Assembly: GCF_000004075.3 (NCBI RefSeq)
Contig: NC_026655.2
Span: 2,666,001 to 2,730,000 of the forward strand
Length of the DNA stretch: 64,000 nucleotides
DNA from: Cucumis sativus
Lineage: Eukaryota; Streptophyta; Magnoliopsida; Cucurbitales; Cucurbitaceae
Direction of reading: 5' to 3'
The notes under the pieces were generated by a model. The model was not told the DNA's origin and did not search any database. It saw nothing but the letters and a program-made list of their open reading frames with translations. The position numbers and the translations under genes are program-made. Positions 45,901-57,027 of the stretch are shown in pieces (position 1 is the first letter of the stretch; each line of letters starts with the position of its first letter).

Positions 45901-47300
45901 CATAAAAGTGGATAATAAAAGCATGAAAAAAAAACTATAAATTAAAATAGGTTTTCAAGGAAGGGTTTGGAACAAGATAGTAAGAAATTATGAACTGAGT
46001 TATGAAATCTTGAAATCCAGAATTGATATAAAGTTTAGGAGAAAAAAAACTCATCTTATTTGCAACCCTTGCTCCACCCAATAAAAATCTAACACATGGC
46101 TATATTTTTATTTTTAAAAAGGTAAAATGGGGTGGGAGATGGAGAAGTTATGAGATGGATGCATATGCATCTAATTAGTGTCCAAAGGTTAACGTTTCTT
46201 TTTGTAGTGAAACACCACCAATTACTTGAGCCAAAAGAAGGAATGGAGTTTTTCTACAAATCCTTTCCTAAACACACTCTTAACAATTTAATAAAACTCA
46301 CTTACAAAGCTGTCAATTAAATCTGAACGTACAAACCCATCAAACGTCAAAGACCAAAAAGAAAAGAAAGTACCAAAACAATAACATTTATTGAAAATTT
46401 TTAGCTCAGTTTAGTTTTATTATTTACTGTGTAAGAAAAAGAAGAGCATGCTAAACTAAAATATAACATTACAAAAAAAATAATATGGAGTACGTAATTA
46501 ATAGTTTACCTCGATATCAGATAAATACATGAGCAGCCAATTCGAGAAGATCAAATCCACCGAATTTTCCGAAATTTTAAGCTCCGGAGAAGTTACATCC
46601 GCACACATGAACTTTACGTTTTTGTGGTGCCGATTAATACTTTCATTCTACATATTATATAACAACAAAAATTAGGGTTTAAAAAAAATTGAATTCCTAA
46701 ATCAAATACCAGTTCTCTGTTTCCATTTGGATCCCATTCAACGAGTTCATAACATTAAATCCAAATATCAATTACCTTCTTGATCACACTCTCGATGAAG
46801 TCCAATGCCAGAACCTGCCCAGCCTTCACCGCTAAATCACCGGTGAAACGACCAATGCCGGCTCCAAGTTCCAGTACCGATTTTCCTTCGTAAGGCGGAA
46901 GCAGAGAAAGCACCTGCAAAAGGAAATTCCAAAATTCTTTCAAAATCGAAATCAAAATTAAACTCCCCACATTGAAACTACAAAATCGAAATTGAAATCG
47001 AAACGCGAGACTATTTTAAAGTGTTTTGATCGAATGAAAATGAAATTAATACTTCAGGTCGTTCTTCTTTGTCGAGATCAGAGGCGTTCGAATCCAGCAG
47101 CATAGCCTCTACCGTTAATCTGGCTGAATGTTCAATCCAGTATTTCTTTTGAATCAATCGCTCTTCGTCTGGTAAAGAAAAATTACAATTAATTATTTCA
47201 CTTAATCGCCATTAATTTTAAAACAAACGTGCATTTTAGTGTAGAAAATGCTCAAGATTCAACAACCGTTAAGAGCCGGAGCCGGAGTGGGAGTAGCCAT
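42908..47300 (-). CDS. NMT1: Phosphoethanolamine N-methyltransferase, tandem copy 2 (conserved)
   Basis: Twelve GT/AG exons, 500 aa: 47267-47300, 47053-47168, 46776-46913, 46510-46647, 45374-45517, 45089-45199, 44853-44997, 44462-44742, 44213-44374, 43293-43346, 43133-43207, 42908-43012. It catalyses the SAM-dependent methylations from phosphoethanolamine to phosphocholine that feed phosphatidylcholine synthesis. N-terminal domain: [10 protein letters not shown] (64-73) and [11 protein letters not shown] (130-140). The segment [24 protein letters not shown] is as in Arabidopsis NMT1, as is the linker [19 protein letters not shown]-terminal domain: [16 protein letters not shown] (294-309) and [12 protein letters not shown]. 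All expected motifs are present, so this is the likely functional NMT1. Exon layout is the same as copy 1. A TATA box and a 16-codon uORF precede the start, which fits the known uORF control of plant PEAMT by phosphocholine. Confidence 0.95.
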
Positions 47301-47333
47301 TTTAGCCGAAGAGAGAAAAAAAAAAAAGAAGTA

Positions 47334-47384
47334 TTAGTGGCGTAATTGGCTCGATTTTGAGTGCAATGGTAAGACAATGGGCAT
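47334..47384 (-). CDS. Upstream ORF (16 aa) in the leader of methyltransferase copy 2
   Basis: ATG at 47384 to TAA at 47334 encodes MPIVLPLHSKSSQLRH. It lies 14 bp downstream of the TATA box segment and ends 33 nt before the main ATG, with no overlap. A transcription start at the usual 25-30 bp from the TATA box would fall very close to this ATG, so inclusion in the mRNA must be checked. Plant PEAMT genes are known to carry a conserved-peptide uORF that represses translation when phosphocholine is abundant. I cannot confirm from memory that this peptide matches that family. Confidence 0.5.
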   Translation of the reverse strand: MPIVLPLHSKSSQLRH

Positions 47385-47398
47385 TGCAGTTGGTGCAG

Positions 47399-47406
47399 CT
47401 TTTTAT
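47399..47406 (-). promoter_or_regulatory. TATA box of methyltransferase copy 2
   Basis: TATAAAAA on the minus strand, about 100 bp upstream of the main ATG. No equivalent is seen upstream of copy 1. Confidence 0.6.
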
Positions 47407-47419
47407 AGAGGAGGATGAG

Positions 47420-50400
47420 ACCATGTTTCCAACCTAAAAACGGTTTAGGAAAATCATGTAAATACGTTTAAAGAAAATGAGGGTTTGAACTCCAACCAAA
47501 TCATATTTTAACTAAATAATTTATGAATTGCAAACAATTTTACGAAAAATAATGCATACTTTTAAATATAGAACTACCATGGATGAGTCGGAATAGATTG
47601 AATTTAATGCTTAAAAATAATTTTTATAAATTCTCTATTTGAAACTTTCTAAAACTAATCCAACATTGTTTATCTACTTGTTTATCTACTGAAGTTGGTT
47701 GATTCGATTTTTCAGTCTATCATACTCACCTTAAATATAAACATGCTATAAAACACAAACAGTTTTATTTGTTAATTAAACATATATACTTTCGTTGTCA
47801 CTAATATTTTAGAATTTAAATGTAAATATAATAAATTTTCAAAAAATGTATACTAATGGACATACATTTCATAATTTATCTCACACTGGAGAGACTAAGC
47901 TTATACTACTTTTTTAATAAATAATTAATTATCAAATAAATTTTAGTTATTTTTTCAGAAAAACAAATTTTACAAAAATATTTACCATCTAATTTTGTTA
48001 TAGCTTATAATATTTTAAAAAATGGGAAATAGGATGGAAGGGTTGAATGAGAAAAAAGAGGAAAGGGGACGTGGGGAGTAGGGGCGTCCAGTGACCAAAG
48101 AAGTAATCATAATCAATCCCTTTACAATATGGGTCCCACCCTTCAATCTCTTCAATTATTATTTTTCCAAAAAAAAAAAAGAAAAAGATTTTCTTAAGGA
48201 CTACAAAGCAAATTGGATGGTTGGAAGAAAGGTTTTGAAAAGTTTCTAATAACATTCACAAATTAAAGTAGATAATATAAGCCATTCTTAATATATCTTT
48301 TTCTTTTTAACAAAATTATAAGAAAATTTACAAATCTATCAAACAAATACTAATAGATTTTTATCTACACATATAAAAGCCTATATTTATAAATATTTTG
48401 CTTTATTTTGTTGTATTAAATAACATTTTTTATTTTTTATTTTTGGTTAAAATATTAACATGTTCTCTGTTTTTTTTATATATACAATTTCAATCTATAT
48501 ATTTTCAATAATGTTTAGATTTAATCCATTGAAATTTTCATGAAAAAAAATGTAAGCAGAATACTAAAAATTAACAAAATATTAAAACTATTTAAGTAAA
48601 ATTCATACCCTCTCTATAACGACAACAAATTCTAAAATACAATGACGAAATTGGTTTTTTTTAAAAAAATATTTATGAATATAGAATAAATATAAACAAT
48701 ATATTGTCAAATGTTATATAAAACTTATTGACGTCATATCTCAAATGACCCTTTGCGATGTGAGGGGACGATAATGAGAAAGGTGTGGAGAGTTCAACCT
48801 TTTCTTTTTTAGTTTTATAAATTAATTTTCCATAAATATTAATTTAGTAAGTACAAATATTTGGACAAATGTTAAAATTGATTTTTTTTTCTTTTGCAAA
48901 ATTCAATCAAAAAAGTAGTTTAAGAAAAGAGATGTCAATTCGTGTCTATTATTATTACATTACAATAATTCATCTTAACAAAAGTTAAAAAAAGAAATTA
49001 AACTTTTCTTAGCACTTATTTTTTCATGACAGTTAACAATTCATTCAAACTTATAATCTTTAAATATATATAGTAATATTTTAACCATTTTTGTACGCAC
49101 TTAATTAGTGGTGATGGATCTTTTTTCATATATGTTGATCAAGTGGAAGTTCATATAATTTGGTTTATAATATGGTCCCATTTATACTATTAAATACTTA
49201 TAGTTCAATTGGTACATCATAACTTACAAGTGGACTATGCAATTTACTCAACTTTAATAATTGCTTTGTAAAAAAAATATAGAATTTTACATTAAAAAAA
49301 CAATACATAACAAGAAAAGAAAATAACATATACTTTTTCAATACATAAAAGGAGTAAAAAAAGATTATTTATAAACTATAGCAAATTTTTTAATAAAATA
49401 GAGTATAAACAAAATTAAAATTGATATTTTCTGATAGACATTGAAAAGCGTGAAGTCATATGTACGAAAGATTATTTAATTGCAAACATACTTCCAATAA
49501 AACATCATAGTAGAAAAAAATTATTTTTTAAAATTAAGTTCGTAAATACTATTTTTATAAAACAAAACTAAAATTCGAACAAAAAAAACTTTTTAAAATT
49601 TATTTTTGATTTCAAAATTGGAAGAAAAGAAGTAAGGTTAATTTTAGAAAATAAAAAATACGATACAAAAATTATTACCAAATATTGAAAGAAAAAACTT
49701 TTTGAAAAATCGTTTTTATTTAAACTGTTGTGATAAAATTATGCTTAAAAAGGTATTTAATGGTTGCAAAACAAATGATGAGTTAAATTTTAAATTATTT
49801 ATTTGTGAATGGGATTGGAAAAAAGTTTCACTATAATTGGATTATATTTTTTAGAAAAAAAGATTAGTAGTTGTGTGGAATCTTTTATTTTTAAAAATTG
49901 AACAGAATCTCGAAAATAGAATATTTTACTTTTATAATTAATTGACAAAGACTTGAATATGTTTTTTTTGGGAAACTCAACGACTTGTTAAAAAGAGGGA
50001 AATATCAATACTTTGATAGCGATAACCTGTGAAATAGTGACTCAACAACCAATAACTGACTTCCACCTGGACGTGGGTACCTCCGTGTCATTGACGTGTG
50101 TCTTCCTCCCATAACTAATTACCCCAAATATAATTTTAGTTCATAATTTATGAAAAGATATTTTAAAAATATATAATAAACAGATAAAATATTCACTTTC
50201 AAAAGTCCATAATGAAATACAAATGCTTCAGTCAACTTAATTGGCCACTCGCGCGTTTAATATATTCGATACATAATCGTTTCAATTTGACTATATGATC
50301 ATTTTCTTAACATTAATTGGTACTACGTTTCAAGATCCACTACAAAATTGATTTCAAATCTAAATGATTTATTTTTCAATATATTATTTAGATTTGAGGT

Positions 50401-53400
50401 GTATCACTATTTTCATGTGTTATATAATATTTTTTAAAAATACATAACTAATTGAAAATAAAAATGATGATTTAAAATATATATATATATATATATATAA
50501 ATTACATAAAAAGAACGATAGAAAGCAACAGAAAGATAGTAAGGAATAAAGAAATGGAGAGGAAGGGTAAAACATTATAATTTTATTATCCCTTGATTTT
50601 GAGATCTTATATATTTGGATGTTTTATTATATTTATTAAAAGAATTTTTAAAAAAATCTAGAAAAGAAAATAAATATTTTTAAATTATGAAAACTAAATT
50701 TGAAATAAGCTAAAATTTTAGAAAAGAAAAAAAAGGTAAACATTATGGAAATTGAAATCTAATCAATAGAAATGAATAATATCCGAATAAAAAATAGAGG
50801 TCAAGATTCAAGTTGGGATTCTTTGTTGTCGTTTATCTCTTTCTCTAATAATTCGAATCTTTTTTTTTTCTTCTTTAAGCAAATATTTTTCCTTTTCAAG
50901 ACCTAATAATTTGAATATTGTCGTTACAACGTCCCTATTATGTTTTTAATCCCTACAACTATTTTCATTTTCATTTTATTTTTATACGATATTTAATTTT
51001 GTGATCGTGACTTATGAACATACTTTAATTGACTTATTGTCAACTTCGAATCTCTCAATTTTATGATACTAAAAAAAGTAATTAATTTGATTGAATTACA
51101 AGATTAGTCTATAAAATTAGACCTTGAAATTAAAATCTAATCGGTAGGTTTATAATTAGATTTTAGTTATCAAAATGATAATGATTGCAATTTTTATATA
51201 TTTTGTAGTTTTTAAGTCTCACACTTATTTTAAAAATGTTTTTTTTTAACCTAGAAAAAAAAGGTAAAGAGTGAAATAAATCTCACGTCATGTTCAATAA
51301 CTTTAGAGAAAATTACTTAGTAACCGTCTAAATGTATTGATTCCAATCCTAAAAAATATCAGAATTTAAATTTAAACAATGGGATAAAACTCTCAAAATT
51401 GGCAAATGATGCAAAAATCCGAATTGAAATTATAAAAAAAATGGTTTTTGGATGAAAACACTCCAAATTCTCAAGTCACCAGAAACTCAATTTCAATTAT
51501 AATAATTGGGTTAGACGTGAACTATATTATTTTAATATTAAATATCTTGAGATAAATAACGAGTTTTTTACTCCATAAGATAAAGACGATCTATTTCACT
51601 TAAATGTTATTAACATGTGACTCAATAAACTCTTTGCTAAACTTGAAAGAGGTCAAATTTGATTCACGATAAAACTTCTCTCCCGAACAACCTAATAGCA
51701 AACTTCCAATAAAAAAAACCCTAATAAATGATAGTGAAAAGACAAAATTAACCCAACTTAATATGTTTTAGAAAAAATAAAATTGATAAATTCTTATAAT
51801 TACATCAAAATTATTAAAATCCATACTTTTCATTTGAAATAATTTGGTCTTTTGTTGTTTCTATTTGTATGTATATATTTTTTGGATTTCAAACAAATTG
51901 TTTGGTCTCAAATTTGTCATTATATTTCATTATGGATCACATGTTTGATTTCTATTTTTTAATTAGCTGAATTGTTTGTATTTATTTTTTGGTCCACAAG
52001 TATTTAAAATCTCATTTTTTTTCTTAGATTTTTAGTTTAGTCCCTGCCACAATAATTTTATCTAAACTTTTTTTTGAACAATTTTACAAAATTTATGTTT
52101 TAAAATCAAAATAACTTTTGATATGATACCACACAAGATAAATTCAAATCTCATAGTAGAGTTTAAGAAAAAATGAATGACTAAATTAGAAAAAAAAATA
52201 AATTAAAATGTATATATAATATACGAGAACGTGTAAGAAGTCAGTGATACGAGTTTATGCCATTTTGAATTATGCAAGCGTTGAATTTGGTATGTGGCGC
52301 TACTAAACCCAAAATCAAATATTTATAACTAATAATTAACGCTTCAATAAAATTTGTTGTAATGCCTTGAATTTGATATATGGTGTTACGAACAACCTAG
52401 TATGAGAATCAAATTATTTATTTATGATTTTAACTTTTAGGGTTTAGACAAATACAATATATAAACTCTATAATCTAATAATGCGAATTGTATTTTGAAA
52501 AATTATGTAATTAACAAACGGTTAGTGAACTACATATTTAAGTTGTTTTCTATAAGTTTTTTTGTATTGTTTAATGGTAACTTATAATAAGTTACCACAA
52601 ATCAGTGGTAAATGATTTGTTTAGTATTAATATTATTTTAATTAAAACGATAACCTATAGGTTTAGTCTTGCAAATGCTATTACTAATAAAATGAGAATC
52701 AAATTCTTAATTAATATTATCATAAAAAACTATACAATTAAATATTTGATTTGAGCCTTTATTAAAAATCAATTACAAACCAAACAGAAAGTCATTGAAT
52801 TAAAAAAAACTATTTCCCAAATTTTGGTATGTATTAAAATTTCCAATTTAACTTTATTAAAATTGCTTATTTTTTTTCAAAATACTAACTTAATCTCATT
52901 ATTTCGTCTTCGTTTTTTTCTTCTTCACTATTCACATTTTTTTTGTCAATCATACATTGTTGTTAACACAATTGATGAAAGATTCGGTTTCGAATTCTTT
53001 CATAGACTATGAAACATATTGAAATTTATAGGCTAAATAAATGCCAATAAACCAAATTGTACTTTTAAAGAAAAGAAATATAAAAGAAGAAAAAAAACAG
53101 AAAAATGATTCTTGATGATGGGTGTTTTTGCAACAAATAAATAGAGTAGTAGACTGCATAGGGATATGTAAATAAAAAATTCCATTCATGTTGTCTTATA
53201 GTGAAAAATTATTGAGAGTGGTTCATCATTCCCTCTTCAATTATTATTATTATTCCCTTTTTTTGCATGGGAATCATTTTTTGTAACCACGTATTTTAGT
53301 TTATTTGAAAAGATAACAAATTTAATCATGTTTAATGAAACCCTAAAATTTGATTTTTTTTTTAGTAAATAGTAAAATAAAGAAACAACATTTTTCAAAA

Positions 53401-54600
53401 TAAAATTTAGATTTTTTTTTTTTAATTTAGTCCGTGGAGTACACGGTAAAGTTAAGGACACATGAAGTGAAGAAAACGTGGAATGAAGTTAATGAAAAAG
53501 AATCCAATTTATCCTTTTTATCTTTTGTTGGTGATTTAATTTTTCTATAATGTTGCTCTCTTGTATTTCGTCGTTGTTGCCTTTATATTCGTGACGTTTC
53601 CCTAATTATAATCATTAGAGAAATATCTCTATTCTTTATTTTTCGTTGTTGCCTTTATATTATAAGGTTGTTTGGAGAACTGAAATGTAATCAGAATTAT
53701 TGAGAATTAGAGGAATGTTGAAAAACGTGAGTAATCGAAGATAGAACTAAAATGGAATTGTGAAACGCGAAAACAGTGTGAACGATAATTGAATTGAAAA
53801 TAGTTGAGACATAATAAGTTTTATATTATAAATAGGGCCCAAAACATTATATTTCAAATTGTAGAATCAAACGACGATTAATTGATAATTATCCTTGTCG
53901 TTCTCATTAGTCTCCTCACACCTTTTCTTTTATTTTTTTAATATTTCCCTATGTGTATAGACAAACTTTAAATGATATAGCCTAGAAAGAAGAGAAACCA
54001 TATAATAGAGTGTAAAAGGTTACTAGAGATAAAAGCACAAGTGAGAGAGAGCATATCTTTCATTTTCTAAAGAAGAAGTCTTTCATTATTCCTTTTTCTT
54101 TAAAAAATATTTTTTTATGAAAAATAAAATTATATTAAAAAATTGGATTATAAGATATATTTTTCCTCTCTTCTAAATGTTGTATATAATATCTCTTAAC
54201 ATTAAAGAATATAAATTGATTCGCTATAAAAATGGGCCCTTACGATTGGGCTCTCTAATACAATGGATTTAAAGTGAAAAACGTCAAAGCCCATGGGCTC
54301 AAATGAAGAAATTGGCACATAGATACAATGACACATAATATACCCAAAAATAAAAATAAAATAAAATAATTTTAATTCAACCTTTTGATTTTTTTTTAAA
54401 GATAAAATAAGAACAGATAAATAACTTAGAATTTGTTTTTGAAAACGGAAAGATAAATCGGAAGTAAAGAAGCAATCGGAAGTAAAAGAGGAAAAAGCAA
54501 ATTAAATTCCTTAAATAAAACAAGGAATTTAATTAACATTAATTAGGATCCCTTCCTTTATAATTACTAATCCTATTAGGAAACACATTTGATTAAGTCT
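47420..54600. other. 7-kb AT-rich gene desert
   Basis: No coding sequence is supported on either strand; open frames are short and of low complexity. Contents: poly-A/T runs, AT microsatellite near 50478-50498, scattered MITE-like CTATCA fragments (around 48330-48420), and one GC-richer patch at about 49990-50115 with ACGT-core motifs. The left end holds the copy 2 promoter, the right end the F-box promoter. Confidence 0.65.
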
Positions 54601-54603
54601 GCT

Positions 54604-54611
54604 TATAAATA
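54604..54611 (+). promoter_or_regulatory. TATA box of the F-box gene
   Basis: TATAAATA 106 bp upstream of the ATG, followed by a CT-rich stretch as expected of a plant 5' leader. Confidence 0.6.
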
Positions 54612-54709
54612 ACTTCCCCTCTTCTCTTTAATTTCCTCACTCTCTTCAAATCCATTCCCAAAACAACTAAACGACGACGCTCTTAAAACAAAAGGAAAAG
54701 GGTTGAACC

Positions 54710-56212
54710 ATGACTACCAATCAGCCCAAAAGAGATTCAGTAGCTTTGGACACTCAAATTTCAAGGTATCTTTAATCTTTCTTTTTCATGCAATTTAATA
54801 TACGAACGTATATTTTTAAATATAGTAAAATAAATTAAAATAAATTTTAGATTTTATCGATACGATTGATAGAAGTATATCAATGTCTAGTGATGTTTAT
54901 TATTGAAAGAATCTGAAAACTTGTTATATATTGTAAATGTTTTGTTAAATTTGCTATTTCTTATGATTTTCTTTTTAGTTATTGTATATTATTACGATAA
55001 AATAATTTTTTTAGTCTATGGAATTTTAACTTTTGGTGTGTTTCTAGTATATTAGAATACGTTTATTGAATTGGTTTGTTTTCAAATAGTGTAAAATTAA
55101 CTAAAATATTTATAAATATAGCAAAAATTTATCATCTATTTGTGATCGAAGATAATAGATACCTTAGGCGAAACCTGAGATAAGTTAGTTTAGTTATTTA
55201 ATGTATATTTTACTAAATGAAGGCTTTGGAGTCGTCATGTAATAGTGTCCTTGTAGTTTGTGAATTTTGTAGGGTTTGGTTTCTTTCATACACATTTGCT
55301 TAATTTTTTCTCACATATAAATGATTGACTTTTGCTTAAAAGTAATTGTAAATAACTTTTATTATTTTTCTAATAAATTATTTTTGTAAAGTTAGTCTGT
55401 AATAAATACTTCATCTCAAAATCTATTATCGTTGTTGTTATTGATTTTATTATTACTAATTTTTCATATAATTTATTACATGCAGAATAACAGAAAAGAA
55501 TCAGATAGACGTCTTATCTCCAACTGTCATTAAATCACTCCCAAACGATTTATTAACCGAAGTTCTTGCAAAAGTTGCAACTTCTTCTTACATTGACTTG
55601 ATCCAAGCCAAATTAGCCACCAAACATTTTCTTGAAGCATCTAACGACCGATACATATTTCAACATGTGTCTCTTGGAAACTTCAGGAATCTTCTATGGA
55701 ACAACAGTCCGAAATTTTGGTCATTCATGGAAACTTGCAACAATAGTGAAAATCCAGAGAGCCTATATCGAAAAGGAATGTTGGAATTTTTCACTCATTG
55801 TAAAGAAGCTTCTGGAATGGCTTATTTAAAACGATCGGCTCAAAAAGGGTATGTGGATGCTTGTTATGTATTTGGTGTTATTTTGTATGCTTCCAATTTG
55901 AAAGACGAAGGACTTGAGTTCTTGAAGAACAATGAGGTGAAATTAGGGAATAAAATGATAGAATGTCGTCAGAGAGTTAAGGAGTTCGTATCGTATATTT
56001 GGATTAAGAATAAGATTTCGTTGTCGGAGGGAGATTCGTCCTATGGTCGGAAGTGTGATAAAAATATTAACTGTAGGGTTAACGAGAAAATAAATGTTTG
56101 GGATTCAAAAGATGAGGATGATTATTATGGAAAGTACACGTGTGAAGAGTGTAAATGGAACAACGAGGTTCTTAGATTTTGTAAAATGTTAAGAACGGGA
56201 AGATTTAGTTAA
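54710..56212 (+). CDS. F-box protein, At1g67623-like
   Basis: Two exons (54710-54765 and 55486-56212) join in frame at Arg19 to give 260 aa. The F-box spans about 36-80: SLPNDLLTEVLAKVATSS, then an Ala/Leu-rich helix and a DRYIFQHVSL segment. Next comes a Sel1-like/TPR-like region (ENPESLYRKGMLEFF, GMAYLKRSAQKGYVDACYVFGVI) and a Cys-containing tail with CEEC (238-241) and FCKML. This is the layout of the plant family of putative F-box protein At1g67623. Such proteins probably link a target to SKP1-cullin ubiquitin ligases; the target is unknown. The very short first exon ends MTTNQPKRD...QISR and is supported by a TATA box, leader and splice phase. The intron carries a decayed MITE. It is the only protein gene in the right 16 kb. 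Confidence 0.85.
54818..54957. mobile_element. Decayed MITE of the 41866 family, in the F-box intron
   Basis: TATTTTTAAATATAGTAAAA at the left and ATTTGCTATTT at the right, with internal GATTGATAGAAGTATATCAA, resemble the 41866-42057 element. Terminal repeats are no longer perfect. Confidence 0.45.
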
Positions 56213-56219
56213 AGTGTGA

Positions 56220-56850
56220 AGTTTATATGTAATTAAATTTCTCCAAATCTTATTAATACTAAGAAGAACTTATTTAGAGCTATTGTTAAAATGTTAATCA
56301 TATTATACCTTTTTACTATTAACTATACATACTGTCTAACTTTTTTCAAAAATCGATTTGAATATTACTGCATATAGAATAAAATTGATGGAACCAAATA
56401 TAAAGAGAAACTATAAGTTTAATGATGTTTGATGAAATAAAAAAAGAATTTAATAATTCGTAAAAACCGATTTAAAACATATATCAAATTTAGAGATAGT
56501 ATTCATTACTTACGGGAACCTATATGAACGAGACGAAAATTCTCCAAGTAGATAGAGGATGGGGGAGGAAGCGGATACTACTACAGTTTTTATCTTTGTT
56601 GACGACTAAACCTTTGTGGACGTTTTTGGACATCAAGAAAGAGGATGTTGATGTTTTTTGCCATTGAATATATACCAAAAAGAAAAATTGTAAATGATTT
56701 CTTCTTTTGTTGATCTTTGTCTAACTATTTTAGAATTTCAATAAAATTATACTATTATTTGTGGAAATATGTATACTGTTTTTATTAAAATATAAATTAA
56801 TTACATAAAAAAAATTGTAATTGATGATAATTTTATGAATAATAATTAAG
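56220..56850. other. F-box gene 3' flank
   Basis: AT-rich 3' flank. It includes a slightly GC-richer stretch at 56510-56650 (CTTACGGGAACC, GATGGGGGAGGAAGCGG) with no recognisable motif. Confidence 0.5.
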
Positions 56851-56851
56851 G

Positions 56852-57027
56852 ATATAGCAACATTTTAAAAAAATTGTAAATATAACAAAATTATCGTTGA
56901 TAGACTAGTATAATCTATCAGTAATAGATCAATATTTGAAACATGGTATATCGACGATAAACTTATATCATTGATAGAATTTGAAAACTTTTTATTATAT
57001 ATACAATTTTTTTAAATATTATTATAT
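56852..57027. mobile_element. MITE, second copy of the 41866 family
   Basis: It begins ATATAGCAACATTTTAAAAA like the 41866 copy, followed by ATTGTAAATATAACAAAATT, and ends ATACAATTTTTTTAAATATT+ATTATAT, a mutated inverted repeat. Interior CTATCA/GATAGA repeats match the family. About 176 bp. Confidence 0.7.
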
